64,000 bases of DNA from an uncultured Pirellulaceae bacterium. GTDB lineage: Bacteria; Planctomycetota; Planctomycetia; Pirellulales; Pirellulaceae. Below, piece after piece: positions 35,442-45,848 of the stretch (positions within the stretch are counted from its first letter, which is position 1; every line of letters begins with the position of its first letter). The stretch lies in assembly GCA_937944405.1 (NCBI GenBank), contig CALDYR010000002.1, positions 33,116 through 97,115 on the forward strand. The letters are read 5' to 3'. The notes beneath the pieces were generated by a model. The model searched no databases, was not told where the DNA came from, and was given only the letters and a program-made list of their open reading frames with translations. A program made the position numbers and the translations under genes.

Positions 35442-37115
35442 CTATTTCTTTTTCTTATTATCGCGTAACGACACCGTCCGGTTGAACACGAGTTTTTCCG
35501 GTTTTGAATCGCGATTATCGACGCAAAAATACCCCAACCGTTCAAACTGAAAACATGCCCCCGATTCGGCATCGGCCAAAGCGGGTTCGAGTTTCGCATT
35601 GTTCATCACCACGAGGCTGCTGGGATTGATGGTTTCTTTCCAATCCACGCCCTCAGGCACGTCGTCAGCTTTTTCTTTTTCGAACAAGACATTGTAAACT
35701 CGCACCTCCGCATCGATGGCATGTTTCGCCGACACCCAGTGGATCGTGCCGCTGGGTTTGCGACCGTCGGGCGCTTTGCCACCAGCGGTTTCGGGATCAT
35801 AGGTGCATCGGAGTTCAGTGATGTTGCCGTCGTCGTCTTTGATGACGTCGTTGCACTTTAAGAAAAATCCGTTCTTCAATCGGACTTCGCGCCCCGGCGC
35901 CAACCGAAAGAACTTCTTGGGCGGGGCTTCCATGAAATCCTCCCGCTCAATGTATAGCTCTCGGCTGAAAGGCATCTCGCGAATGCCTGCCGATTCGTCT
36001 TCTGGATTGTTGACGGCCTTTCGCATTTCGGACTTGTTTTCCGAATAGTTTTCAATCACCACTTTCAAGGGGTCAAGAATCGCCATTGCGCGATTGGCGG
36101 TTTTGTTGAGGTTGTTCCGGACGTAAAGTTCTAATAGCGCTAGGTCAGTCATCCCGTTAAATTTTGTCACGCCAATGTGAGCACAAAATTCACGAATCGC
36201 AGCCGCAGGGTACCCCCGCCGACGAAGCCCACTGATCGTAGGCATCCGCGGATCATCCCACCCCGAAACGTAATCTCCTTCCACCAATTCGAGCAACTTG
36301 CGTTTGCTCATGACGGTGTGTGTTAAATTCAAACGTGCAAATTCGATCTGTTGCGGATGGTGAATTCCCAAGGCAGCGATATACCAATCGTACAACGGGC
36401 GATGATTCTCAAATTCCAGCGTGCAAATGGAATGCGTTATATTTTCAATGCTGTCGGACTGGCCGTGGGTCCAATCGTAAGTCGGATAGATGCACCACTT
36501 GTCGCCGGTGCGGTGATGGTGTTGATGGCGAATACGATACATCGCAGGATCGCGCAGGTTCATGTTGGGCGAATTCATGTCGATCTTGGCCCGGAGTGAT
36601 TTCTCCCCGTCTTTGAATTCGCCGTCTCGCATGCGCTGAAACAGATCAAGATTTTCGGATACCGACCGATCGCGATACGGGCTGTTTTTGCCTTCCTTGT
36701 TCCAACCGCCGCGATACTCGCGTACCTCTTCGGTGGTTTGGTCGCATACGTAGGCTTTTCCATCCTGGATCAACTTGACGGCCCATTCGTAGATTTGTTC
36801 AAAATAGTCCGAAGCGAAGAATTGGTTTTCCCCCCAATCAAACCCCAACCACCTAACGTCGGCTTTGATCGATTCGACGTATTCGACTTCTTCCTTTTCT
36901 GGGTTGGTGTCGTCCAATCGCAAGTGGCACTCGCCGCCGAAGTCTTCAGCAATACCAAAGTTCAGACAGATCGATTTGGCGTGTCCAATATGAAGATAGC
37001 CATTGGGTTCGGGTGGGAAACGTGTGACCACGGCACCGCCATTTTTCTTATTGGCGACGTCTTGGGTTATGATCTGGCGGACAAAGTCGACCGATTCAGC
37101 TTCTGATTTGCTCAT
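35442..37115 (-). CDS. glnS: Glutaminyl-tRNA synthetase
   Basis: Charges tRNA-Gln with glutamine. The 557-residue class I enzyme has [17 protein letters not shown] (HIGH motif), FDWGENQFF, the Gln-binding region with [15 protein letters not shown], and [11 protein letters not shown] (KMSKS-type loop). The usual C-terminal beta-barrels follow. Length agrees with E. coli GlnRS. Its presence means the organism need not make Gln-tRNA by transamidation. gltX lies upstream on the same strand, 172 bp away. Confidence 0.96.
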   Translation of the reverse strand: MSKSEAESVDFVRQIITQDVANKKNGGAVVTRFPPEPNGYLHIGHAKSICLNFGIAEDFGGECHLRLDDTNPEKEEVEYVESIKADVRWLGFDWGENQFFASDYFEQIYEWAVKLIQDGKAYVCDQTTEEVREYRGGWNKEGKNSPYRDRSVSENLDLFQRMRDGEFKDGEKSLRAKIDMNSPNMNLRDPAMYRIRHQHHHRTGDKWCIYPTYDWTHGQSDSIENITHSICTLEFENHRPLYDWYIAALGIHHPQQIEFARLNLTHTVMSKRKLLELVEGDYVSGWDDPRMPTISGLRRRGYPAAAIREFCAHIGVTKFNGMTDLALLELYVRNNLNKTANRAMAILDPLKVVIENYSENKSEMRKAVNNPEDESAGIREMPFSRELYIEREDFMEAPPKKFFRLAPGREVRLKNGFFLKCNDVIKDDDGNITELRCTYDPETAGGKAPDGRKPSGTIHWVSAKHAIDAEVRVYNVLFEKEKADDVPEGVDWKETINPSSLVVMNNAKLEPALADAESGACFQFERLGYFCVDNRDSKPEKLVFNRTVSLRDNKKKK

Positions 37116-37287
37116 TTGGATTCCGCCGCGTTAATGGCGTCGCTAATGGTGTTCCCTTGCGGGCGTGATACGAAGTTTCAATGCGTCAAGGTGAAAACAC
37201 CTCAAGGTGACAAGGTGACGATGTTTTAACGAATTTATTAAATTCAAGCGATGAGAGGTGCCAAACTTCTTACGCACCGGTTTGGCC

Positions 37288-38880
37288 TTAGACTGCCGAT
37301 TCGGATTTCTTTTGATCCGCTAATCGGTCCAGTGATCCCCCTATCCGATTCAACACCGCATCGCGTCCAAGAATCTCTAGGGTGTCAAACATGCCAAACC
37401 CGGCGGCTTTCCCGGTCACTGAAACTCGCAAGGCGTGAATAATGTCACCGATCTTGATTCCTTGAGATTCACAAAAGCCCTTAATGGCAACCTCCAGCGC
37501 GTCGGCGGAAAAATCTTGCTCGACATTTAAAACTTTATACAGCTCTCCGATCAAGAAACCGGCTTGTTCGGGTTTGACCATTCGTTTTTGCCACGCTTTG
37601 GAATCGTAGACCAATTGGTCGTCTTCGACAAAGAAATCATCGAACTTGAGAACATCACCTGCCATCGATATCCGATCACCAGCCGCTTCGATGATGCTTT
37701 TGAGCTTCACCAAGTGATCGCAATCGATCGGGTTGGCGGTAACGTTTGCCTGTTCCAAGTACTTTTTGCACAGCTTCGTTTTCCGTTTAAGCGGCAGGCA
37801 TTCAAAATAACGACTTTGAAACGCAATCAATTTTTGCGGGTCAAAGCTGGCCGCCGATTTAACAACACGGTTGAGCGAAAACCCGTCCAGCATTTCCTGT
37901 CGCGAAAACGTTTCCGTTTTGTCATCCAAAGACCACCCCAGCAACAATAAATAATTCACCACTGCTTCGGGAACGAAACCAATCTGTTGGTAAAAATCAA
38001 CCAACACCGGACTGAAGGTCGCCGGATCGGTTTCCAGCCCAATACGTTCCGCGACGTCGGCTCCAGATTGATACAGCCGCTTAAAATCTTTGTTGTTTAA
38101 ATACTCCGCGATCTTGCGTTTGCTCAACTTCTTTTTGCTTCCGGGTTCGGCGACGTACGGAATGTGTGCGTACTGCGGAAGTGCGTACCCTAATCCACGG
38201 GCAATAAAAATCTGGCGTGGCGTGTTGGAAAGATGTTCGATACCACGAACAACGTGAGTGATCTCGAATTCGGCATCGTCCACCACGTTGGCCAAATGAT
38301 ACAGACAGGTTCCGTCAGCACGTTGAATCGCATGATCGGCCTCGGTCGCCCAATCCACACTCACGTCCCCAACCACCAAGTCTTTGAATTGGCACTTTCC
38401 CGCGCGTGGCATCTTTAACCGAACCACGTAGCTACGTTGCTGAGCTTCAAAGGCAGCTGCCTGTTGGTCAGTTTCGGCCATCCATGTGCGGCTGTAGACG
38501 AAATCGGTTTTTGACTTTTCAGCCGCTTCGCGTTCGGCCGTCATTTCCGCGGCGGTCGCGTAGTCTCGATACGCCAACCCCGCGTCGAGCAATTTCTTCA
38601 CCGCCGCCTGATAGCTTTCCAAACGCTGGGACTGGCAGTAGGGCTGGTGCGGGCCACCGACTTCAGGGCCTTCGTCCCAATCCATCCCCAACCAACGAAA
38701 CCCTTCTAAAATCGGTTTTAGCGCTTCGTCCTGGTTGCGTTGAGCATCAGTGTCGTCGATGCGGAGGATAAACTGGCCGCCGGCCTGCTTTGCCAATAAC
38801 CAGTTGAACAGCGCCGTGCGAACGCCACCGATATGTAAATAACCGGTGGGCGAAGGGGCAAATCGAGTACGGACAGTCAT
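37288..38880 (-). CDS. gltX: Glutamyl-tRNA synthetase with an insertion after the KMSKS loop
   Basis: Charges tRNA-Glu. The 530-residue class I enzyme has FAPSPTGYLHIGGVRTALF (HIGH motif), RIDDTDAQRN, GIEHLSNTPRQIF, and KKLSKRKIAEY (KMSKS motif near residue 258). The family normally proceeds from KLSKRxG over about 15 residues to GFLPEALVNYL. Here about 40 residues intervene, including NNKDFKRLYQSGADVAERIG and LETDPATFSPV, before GFVPEAVVNYLLLLGW. The C-terminal anticodon-binding helices are present. The insertion may be a lineage trait. Confidence 0.93.
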   Translation of the reverse strand: MTVRTRFAPSPTGYLHIGGVRTALFNWLLAKQAGGQFILRIDDTDAQRNQDEALKPILEGFRWLGMDWDEGPEVGGPHQPYCQSQRLESYQAAVKKLLDAGLAYRDYATAAEMTAEREAAEKSKTDFVYSRTWMAETDQQAAAFEAQQRSYVVRLKMPRAGKCQFKDLVVGDVSVDWATEADHAIQRADGTCLYHLANVVDDAEFEITHVVRGIEHLSNTPRQIFIARGLGYALPQYAHIPYVAEPGSKKKLSKRKIAEYLNNKDFKRLYQSGADVAERIGLETDPATFSPVLVDFYQQIGFVPEAVVNYLLLLGWSLDDKTETFSRQEMLDGFSLNRVVKSAASFDPQKLIAFQSRYFECLPLKRKTKLCKKYLEQANVTANPIDCDHLVKLKSIIEAAGDRISMAGDVLKFDDFFVEDDQLVYDSKAWQKRMVKPEQAGFLIGELYKVLNVEQDFSADALEVAIKGFCESQGIKIGDIIHALRVSVTGKAAGFGMFDTLEILGRDAVLNRIGGSLDRLADQKKSESAV

Positions 38881-39048
38881 GGAACGCGCGAGGGGATTAG
38901 AGAAAAATCTTACTTCGTGAAAGCGTCAATTTAGTGACGGCGACGAAGCCAGATTTTAGATCAACCAGTCAAAAGTGAGAACCGGTTACTTTCGGCCAAC
39001 CGGCGTTTTGACGCCTGAGGCAAAATCAAATTACCAACGATTCTGCAC

Positions 39049-40449
39049 CTACGCGGCGCGCCGTTTCGATTTAGCCGCTTTTCGCGCCCGCCTACGTTCA
39101 GCTTTCGAATTTTTCAATGTCTCACTATCGTTGGTGACGTCGCCAAGGTTCGGCTGAGAGGACTCTTGATTAGCCTCAGCGGCCCGCGCGGCCTCCTTTT
39201 CAGCCTGCTTTTGCTTGAGCAAAACTTGGAAGTCACTCATGGGCAGCGATTTAGGTTTCGCTTTCGGAACGCCGGGTTGGGCGGGTGACTTTGTTTGCGT
39301 CTGAGTATGTGCTTCAGATTTGGATTGGGATTGGGATTTGGATTCAGATTTGGATTGGGCTCGGGGTTTGGCTTGGCTGATTGATTGTTTTGAAGCAACA
39401 GCACCGGTAACCGTTTCGGCAGTGCGATGTGTTACCGGTTGGGGGGCGGCAGTCGGTTTGGCAGCGCGGATCGTTCCTTTTTTTGGTTTAGGTCCCGGCT
39501 CGACTTTTGCCGCTGGTTGCTTCGATTTGGTTTTCTTTGCGGCTAGCCGGCCCTTTACGGGGGTCGGTTTTGCTTTCTGGTTCTTCTTGAGCACGGGTTC
39601 TTGCAATACGATCTCTCCATGAGCGTGCATGTAGACAAATCGCACGTACAACAGATGCACCACCAGCAACGCAATCGTCGCCGCCAGTACCGCGTTGGGA
39701 TACGCGATCGCAACATTTCGCGCCCCGATTCGATGCTCGGCCCACTGTGAATTGAGCACCGTCGAAGCCGCCAACGCTCCCCAAGCCACCACCAACATCG
39801 AACACGCGGCTCTGGATCCACGAATTTCGAACAACATCCGCACCATTATCAATGACACCAGCAAAAGCTTGAACGTCATCGCGATCAGCCCCCCATTGGG
39901 GATCGTCGTCAGCTCCACTAGAGACGCCACATGGTGGACGATCGCTTCGAAATCAACAATCGCGGCAATGCTGGCCATGAAAAAAATCGGCGGCACCAAC
40001 AACCAAATCCGGTAGGTGCCTCCGTAGTCATCGCAACGATGTTTCCGCAGCGCGAAAATTTGCAAACTGACCAATCCTGTTATCAACAACACGACCGACA
40101 GCATCCAACCGGCGAGCGTGCCAGGGCCACCAAGCCCAATCGCTTGAGCGCTGGCCCGGCCGATATACGGACGCCACTGTGAGGCATAGACGTTCAACAC
40201 GTTCAATCCGATCACCACGCCTAGCAAAATCGCCCCGCAAAGCGCGATCAACCACAGTTGCTTGGGAAACAAATCTGTTGTTTTCAGTTGGTTGCAGCGG
40301 TCGGCGCCGAACGCGTACGCGCGCTTTACGCCATCAGGTTTTTCTGGCGATGCCCCTTGAGTGATCTTGGGTTGGCCTGTTTCTAAGAATGTCGAAACAT
40401 ATTCATCGCTGATCAATCGACGTCGCCGGTCGTTGCGTCGGACAGTCAT
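39049..40449 (-). CDS. Membrane protein with a long Lys/Ser/Gln-rich tail, function unknown
   Basis: A 466-residue protein. The N-terminal 60 residues are basic and polar, followed by about seven hydrophobic helices between residues 65 and 290 (LWLIALCGAILLGVVIGLN, WMLSVVLLITGLVSLQIFAL, IWLLVPPIFFMASIAAIVDF and others). The last 170 residues are cytoplasm-like and low-complexity: KSESKSQSQSKSEAHTQTQ, then AEKEAARAAEA and RRRARKAAKSKRRAA. The helical part resembles no family I can name with certainty. Tail codons contain GATTTG-type hexamer repeats. Confidence 0.7.
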   Translation of the reverse strand: MTVRRNDRRRRLISDEYVSTFLETGQPKITQGASPEKPDGVKRAYAFGADRCNQLKTTDLFPKQLWLIALCGAILLGVVIGLNVLNVYASQWRPYIGRASAQAIGLGGPGTLAGWMLSVVLLITGLVSLQIFALRKHRCDDYGGTYRIWLLVPPIFFMASIAAIVDFEAIVHHVASLVELTTIPNGGLIAMTFKLLLVSLIMVRMLFEIRGSRAACSMLVVAWGALAASTVLNSQWAEHRIGARNVAIAYPNAVLAATIALLVVHLLYVRFVYMHAHGEIVLQEPVLKKNQKAKPTPVKGRLAAKKTKSKQPAAKVEPGPKPKKGTIRAAKPTAAPQPVTHRTAETVTGAVASKQSISQAKPRAQSKSESKSQSQSKSEAHTQTQTKSPAQPGVPKAKPKSLPMSDFQVLLKQKQAEKEAARAAEANQESSQPNLGDVTNDSETLKNSKAERRRARKAAKSKRRAA

Positions 40450-40907
40450 AATGCTAGAGAATACACGGGAAGATGAAGTTAGCGGTCAATGGGTTTATCG
40501 GCATGTGTGTCGGGATCAATTGAATGAATCGATTAAGTAAAAACAGCCCTCAGAAACACCGGGGGTCGATTGCCAAACGTTGACAGCACGTACAGACAGC
40601 ACCTTTGAGGCCGAAAACTCCGCTTGAAGAAAACTCCGCATCGAACGGACCGGTTAAAGGCCCGCAACCGGCATTACCGGCAGATACGAACAACCGTTGA
40701 GTTTAAAAAAATAACCGTCCATCCAACAGTTGGGAAATCCACTACAGCCGGCACGTTTTTTTTCGTTGCAGTCGAGATGTTTGCCGACGGCATTACCCTC
40801 GTTCCTAACCAGAACCTACACTTCTTCGAGGGCGTTCTGGGATGGCGAGATAGACTTTCGCGGCCTTAGCAAATTTTGAAAACCTATACAAGAACCAGTT
40901 GGCAATC
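40450..40907. other. Divergent intergenic region
   Basis: 458 bp between the Lys-rich membrane protein and the diguanylate cyclase gene. One small open frame at 40624-40869 has no support. No regulatory motif was identified. Confidence 0.4.
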
Positions 40908-43724
40908 ATGTCGAATCAAAATTCTGACACAAATAACGCGTTTACATCTTCTCTTGATCCAATGCCAATTGCCCAGCAGTTGGGCACGCAGACCTATCTG
41001 TCGCAAATTCAGGATAAACTTAAAGATTTAGAGGGCTACGCCCAAAACGCACCGCCGTCCGAATTGGAAAAGAAATTTGCCGGCGTCAGTCACAACCAGC
41101 CCGAAGAGGTTGTTGAGAAACCCGAAAACAAAATGGAAGCCTTCTTTCGCCAAGCCGAAGAAGACAAACTTAAAAAATCTCAAGCCCAACAATCCGCCGT
41201 GCATCCCGAACCGGTGGCTGAAGCCCACGACTACCCTAATAACGATCTTGAAGACGACATTGAAACTGGAGCAGAAGCTACAAGCGAAAATGAATCGCTT
41301 GAGGTCCCAGTGTTTCAGCTACCACCGGTGATCCAGTCGCCGACGCAACAACCTATTGCATCCGCCCTTTCGGAGTCCCCCGATTCGCATTCCCCAGAGA
41401 CGTTAGCTGAAGAACTGGCAGGTCTCTTCCGAGGGAATTCGTCGAACTCTGCCTTCAACAGTCCTGCGTCGGAGCAGGTTGACTTATCTACGCAACTCAA
41501 TCCCTCCGGCTCAGCACTACCGCCCACAAATGATATCGAGACGTCGGCCAATCAGGACGGCGCTTCGGGTGTTGATCCTGTGGCTCCCACACAACCTGAA
41601 ACTGGCTCCCGACGGATGACTGGAACGGCCGGTTTATCTGCTGCGATGGCCGTTACTGGCATGGGTTCATTGGGGGCTCAGTTGGCAGAGCAAACAACTT
41701 CCTCTTCCCAAGTTCCTGCAACTCCGGTTCCGCCTCGACCAGCGTCGGCGATGAGTGATTTCGATGACCCATCGGATTTGCTCCGTCAGCAAATCGCCGA
41801 CGAACGGCAAGAGGAAAAGTCACGCCGCGCGTTGGCGCCCCAACAGCTCCCCAATACGCAGCCTATGTCCGCTCCCCCTTTCAATCGGCCAACAACGCCC
41901 GACGCTTCCCTTGCTCCGTCGCCGACAGCATCTCAAACAATCGCCGGCGCGACCAACGTTCCCGTTTCTCAGCCACCGGCGGATGTCGAAACCAAACTTC
42001 CACCTCTCCAGAACGATGATGCCGAAGACGCACGTCTTGCGGCGAAACAACAAGCGGAGCGTATCATAGCCGAACGCACTCGCGAACTTGCCAGTGAAGC
42101 ACCAGCATCGGCCAACCGCGCCGACGCAGGCCGGGAACGTCAGTCTGTTCTGCCGCCGCCGATTCCATCGCAACCGCCCGCACTGGTTCAATCTGCTCAA
42201 CCCCCGTCGACGATATCAGAAAACATCAAAACTGAGGGGGCACCGGTGGAGCCTCAAAGACGACGCGACAACGACGCCCCGCTACCGGTCGCGGCATCCT
42301 CTCCTGAGCCAGCGTCGGCCCAGCGGCTAGCATTTCCGATGGAGCTGTTTAATCTTCACTTGGTGAAGAACCTCCGCAATGGTGTCGTGTTCCTAGACCA
42401 CCAGCGGCGCGTACAACTGTGGAGTAAAGGGGCCGAAACGATGACCGGCATCGTTCCTGAAGCCGTCATCGATCGCCCGCTGTATCCTCAGACTTTCAAT
42501 TTACGCTTCGAAGACGGTACCGGCGTCTCTTTAGAGGACTGTCCGATTTCGAAATGTTTAGAAACGATGCGGAACGTTTCGGGAGACTATCGAACCCTCA
42601 ATGCCGACAACCAAGAAGTGAAAATCGCAATCACCATTTCGCCGGTGATTGATGAAAACCGCTCTCTCAACGGTGCCATCATCATTTTTGACGACCACTC
42701 GGTCGAAATCGATTTACAACGCCAACTCAAGGACCTCTACGCGTTCTCTATGCTCGATTCGCTGACGCAGGTCGCTAACCGAGCTGAGTTCGAACGTGTG
42801 CTCGAAGAATACGTTAGCGCGTTCACGCAATCAGATGCATTTAACTGTTCAATCATTATCTGCGACATTGATTTCTTCAAATCTATTAACGATAACTTCG
42901 GTCATGCGGTGGGTGACCAAGCGCTCGTTTCGTTCGCTGAGATGCTCAAAAAGTACGTACGAACTCAAGATTTAGTAGCTCGATACGGAGGGGAAGAATT
43001 CGTGATCCTCTGTGCCGACTGCGATACTGATTCAGCGCGTCAAAGGGCCGAAAAGATCAGAATGGCGTTGTGCAATACCCCACAGCCAATGCTTGGCGGG
43101 AAAGCCATTTCTGCCAGCTTCGGTGTATCGGAACTTCGGCAAGGCGACACCGCGATGGAGTTCTTCGTCCGCGCCGACACGGCGTTACTAAAGGCGAAAG
43201 AACTCGGGCGCAACCGAGTTGTGATCGCGGATCAACAGGAAGCCAGTCGTGATGTTGAAACCGCCGAAGCAGGTGGACCTTCAGGTATGAAGTGGCGGCA
43301 ACAGCGTCGCGCACACACGGCATTGCTCAGTGAGGAATTCAAGACAACTACGCCAGTTGTTGTCTTGGTCGAAAAACTGCGCGGCTTCATCATCGAAAAA
43401 GACGCTTGGCTCCAACGCATTGACCAAGAGTTTCTGTCGATGGACGTCGATTTCGAAGACCCGCGCAATCATAGCCGCAAAGGCAGCTTCACGTTGAACA
43501 TCGAATTCAAAGAAGCCGAAGAAGACGTCGTTAATGAATCTCGCCGCCAATCCTTTATTCGCATCACGATCTTCCCCGGACGCAAAAAGAAGTGGTTTTC
43601 CACCAACCACACCGACGTCGCTCCATACCTGCTAAGCGAACTGAGATGCTATTTAATGATCAACGATAAAGCCTCCCACCTTGCGTTGGACATGGCAACA
43701 GAAAATGTGCGTGACTCACATTAG
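40908..43724 (+). CDS. PAS-GGDEF diguanylate cyclase with long disordered N-terminus
   Basis: Makes cyclic di-GMP, a signal for attachment and surface growth. The protein is 938 residues from the ATG at 40908; a TTG at 40899 is in frame. Residues about 1-475 are Pro/Ser/Glu-rich and probably disordered. A PAS domain (about 480-600) has NGVVFLDHQRRVQLWSKG. The GGDEF domain (about 615-780) carries FNCSIIICDIDFFKSINDNF and the active-site RYGGEEF. RTQD lies exactly five residues before GGEEF, a product-inhibition I-site. A last region (about 795-938) contains an unrecognised domain. No transmembrane helix was seen. Confidence 0.9.
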   Translation: MSNQNSDTNNAFTSSLDPMPIAQQLGTQTYLSQIQDKLKDLEGYAQNAPPSELEKKFAGVSHNQPEEVVEKPENKMEAFFRQAEEDKLKKSQAQQSAVHPEPVAEAHDYPNNDLEDDIETGAEATSENESLEVPVFQLPPVIQSPTQQPIASALSESPDSHSPETLAEELAGLFRGNSSNSAFNSPASEQVDLSTQLNPSGSALPPTNDIETSANQDGASGVDPVAPTQPETGSRRMTGTAGLSAAMAVTGMGSLGAQLAEQTTSSSQVPATPVPPRPASAMSDFDDPSDLLRQQIADERQEEKSRRALAPQQLPNTQPMSAPPFNRPTTPDASLAPSPTASQTIAGATNVPVSQPPADVETKLPPLQNDDAEDARLAAKQQAERIIAERTRELASEAPASANRADAGRERQSVLPPPIPSQPPALVQSAQPPSTISENIKTEGAPVEPQRRRDNDAPLPVAASSPEPASAQRLAFPMELFNLHLVKNLRNGVVFLDHQRRVQLWSKGAETMTGIVPEAVIDRPLYPQTFNLRFEDGTGVSLEDCPISKCLETMRNVSGDYRTLNADNQEVKIAITISPVIDENRSLNGAIIIFDDHSVEIDLQRQLKDLYAFSMLDSLTQVANRAEFERVLEEYVSAFTQSDAFNCSIIICDIDFFKSINDNFGHAVGDQALVSFAEMLKKYVRTQDLVARYGGEEFVILCADCDTDSARQRAEKIRMALCNTPQPMLGGKAISASFGVSELRQGDTAMEFFVRADTALLKAKELGRNRVVIADQQEASRDVETAEAGGPSGMKWRQQRRAHTALLSEEFKTTTPVVVLVEKLRGFIIEKDAWLQRIDQEFLSMDVDFEDPRNHSRKGSFTLNIEFKEAEEDVVNESRRQSFIRITIFPGRKKKWFSTNHTDVAPYLLSELRCYLMINDKASHLALDMATENVRDSH

Positions 43725-43983
43725 TAAACAAGGCGGTCGAAAGAGGCCGTCCCAAGGGACGCGCTTCAACTTCCGTTCTCCAACTTTCACGGGCTGAAAA
43801 CGAAGGCCCGTTCCTCGTTGATTTCACGTTGATTGCCGGGGACAAAGGGCCGTCGGTGTGTCGTTTTGGCGACGCCCGGTCAATTGTCATCGCGCGGCGA
43901 TTGGATTACACTACCGATTAAAATATCGCGGCGGCTTTCGCACCGTCGATTCTCCAGTTTTTTTTGATGAGGTAATCTCAACC

Positions 43984-44589
43984 ATGGCTTACAGCCTTCC
44001 CGAACTCCCGTACGCCTACGACGCTCTTGAGCCGCATATTGATGCCAAAACAATGGAGATTCATCACTCCAAACACCACAACGGATACGTTACTAAAGTC
44101 AACGCCGCCCTCGAAGGCACGCCGCTGGCAGACAAACCCATCGAAGAGGTCATCGCGGACCTCGCTTCGGTGCCGGCAGATAAAAAAACGGCCGTTCAAA
44201 ATAACGGCGGTGGGCACGCCAACCACTCCTTGTTTTGGAGCATCCTCAGCGGCAGCGGCGGCGGTGCTCCATCCGGTGCCTTGGGCGAAGCGATCGACAG
44301 CACCTTCGGTAGCTATGACGCTTTTAAAGAAGCCTTTTCTAATGCCGCCGCAACCCGGTTTGGCAGCGGTTGGGCTTGGCTCAGTGTTGACGGTGGAAAA
44401 CTGGTCGTTGAAAGCACCGCCAACCAAGACAATCCATTGATGGAAGGCCGCACGCCGATCGTTGGTTTAGACGTCTGGGAGCACGCCTACTACTTAAACT
44501 ACCAGAACAGACGCCCTGACTACATCGCCGCGTTCTTCAATGTGGTCGACTGGGATGCCGTCTCCAAACGCTACGAAGCTGCGAAGTAA
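43984..44589 (+). CDS. sodA: Fe/Mn superoxide dismutase
   Basis: Converts superoxide to O2 and H2O2. About 201 residues from the ATG at 43984. Metal ligands are His in IHHSKHH, His in [11 protein letters not shown], and Asp and His in [17 protein letters not shown]. The gap-loop and WVDV-type motif ([11 protein letters not shown]) are as in the family. A Gln/Gly choice for iron or manganese cannot be settled by eye. An upstream in-frame start at 43858 has no family sequence and is rejected. A terminator follows 34 nt after the stop. Confidence 0.96.
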   Translation: MAYSLPELPYAYDALEPHIDAKTMEIHHSKHHNGYVTKVNAALEGTPLADKPIEEVIADLASVPADKKTAVQNNGGGHANHSLFWSILSGSGGGAPSGALGEAIDSTFGSYDAFKEAFSNAAATRFGSGWAWLSVDGGKLVVESTANQDNPLMEGRTPIVGLDVWEHAYYLNYQNRRPDYIAAFFNVVDWDAVSKRYEAAK

Positions 44590-44623
44590 TTTGCAACCGC
44601 GTTTCAACAATCAGAAATAAAAC

Positions 44624-44662
44624 ACATCGGCCCGAGCTCAATGCTTTGGCCGATGTTTTTTT
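44624..44662 (+). terminator. Rho-independent terminator of sodA
   Basis: ACATCGGCC / GGCCGATGT, a perfect 9-bp stem with a 15-nt loop and a T-run directly after (44656-44662). Confidence 0.9.
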
Positions 44663-44996
44663 AGGTCCACATCAAAACCCGACACCACGCTCCACTTTTC
44701 TTGGGGAAAGGGAAACGCCAAAAGCGCGGTTCTACCCGGAAATTTGTAGCGCCGTGTGCCCCCTAAGATTGCTTTCCCCATAAGTGATAGGGGATTCGCC
44801 CGCATCCCCTTAAAAAATGGGCACCGGGAATTCAGGCCAATCTCACAACGATTGTAAAGCTTCCCACTAAAATCCGGGAAGAATCACTGAAATAAACGCG
44901 AAAGGTTTAATGGAAATCGGCTTGTGGATCACAAGTTTTGTGATCGAGCGCGTGGCGATTGAATTGAGTTATCAGGCGTCAACGTTGCCACGAAAA

Positions 44997-45026
44997 TGGA
45001 TCCGTGATTACTGAATCCCGGATCCA
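44997..45026. repeat. Inverted repeat TGGATCCG / CGGATCCA
   Basis: Perfect 8-bp arms (44997-45004 and 45019-45026) with a 14-nt spacer, lying in the gap between the sodA terminator and the next terminator. The remaining 44663-44996 contains no gene that I can see. Confidence 0.55.
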
Positions 45027-45033
45027 CAATACG

Positions 45034-45061
45034 TAAAAAGTCCGACCATTGTGCCGGACTC
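45034..45061 (-). terminator. Terminator of the LTxxQ-like gene
   Basis: Read on the minus strand: GAGTCCG, 10-nt loop, CGGACTTTTTACG. It is a 6-bp stem with T5, about 58 nt past the stop at 45119. Confidence 0.75.
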
Positions 45062-45118
45062 AAAAAATCAAACGTCATGTTATCGAAACGCGTTCTGAGA
45101 CGCCGCCGTCAAAACTGA

Positions 45119-45664
45119 CTATTCTTCGCCAGAATCGTCAGATTCGGCTTCCATCTTTTTCTTGCCTTTACGGCCTTGCTTTCCTTTGGCTGCGTTTCCA
45201 GCCATCATCGCCTTGATCCGCGACTGGGCTTTTTCTGGCATTTCGGCGATCTGTTCCGGAGTCAGTATGTTGGCAACGGATTTTTCGAACATGCTGACAG
45301 TCTTATCAAAGCTCTTGAACAACTCGGCTTCTTCCTCGGACAGCCCTTCCATCTCGTGGACTATTAGCTCCTTCCATTTCATCCCTGAAGCACGACCTTC
45401 TTTTCTCTTGGCTTCGCGCATTTTCATAAGGTCTTTGGTCAGTCCTTTCCCTTTGACCATTTTTAATTCTTCGGTCAGCGTCATGCTCGCGGCCTTAAAT
45501 GCTTCAGACTGTTCGGTGGACAGTTCAACATTCGAAAGCAGTTTTTCGACTTTCTTAATTTGCGGAAGCATCTTCTTCGCTTTTTTTTCTTTGACAGCTT
45601 CCTCTTGAGCAAATGATGTCGACGCCAACAGGGCGATGGTGAACACAACAAGTAAATGTTTCAT
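45119..45664 (-). CDS. Periplasmic helical protein, LTxxQ/Spy-like
   Basis: A 181-residue protein with a signal peptide (MKHLLVVFTIALLASTSFA). The mature part is highly charged and helical, with three similar turns: VELSTEQSEAFK, GLSEEEAELFK and ILTPEQIAEMP. The LTPEQ pattern recalls the CpxP/Spy family of periplasmic chaperone-like proteins, but the identity is not certain. The C-terminus is Lys-Gly rich then acidic. It is not linked to any other gene; its own terminator follows. Confidence 0.6.
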   Translation of the reverse strand: MKHLLVVFTIALLASTSFAQEEAVKEKKAKKMLPQIKKVEKLLSNVELSTEQSEAFKAASMTLTEELKMVKGKGLTKDLMKMREAKRKEGRASGMKWKELIVHEMEGLSEEEAELFKSFDKTVSMFEKSVANILTPEQIAEMPEKAQSRIKAMMAGNAAKGKQGRKGKKKMEAESDDSGEE

Positions 45665-45848
45665 GGGATCTCTTTCGTGAAATTGAAGGGTGAAAATGTG
45701 TAACGGTTATACTACGTTATCGGTAAAAGATGACCGCGCCGATGTTTTTATTGCGGCGATATTCTCGGGAACAAGAAAAACGGTCGCTGGTCTACCGATA
45801 CTTTGCGGTCGATAAACAGCCTATTTGAAAAGGGCCACTTTAGAAGCC

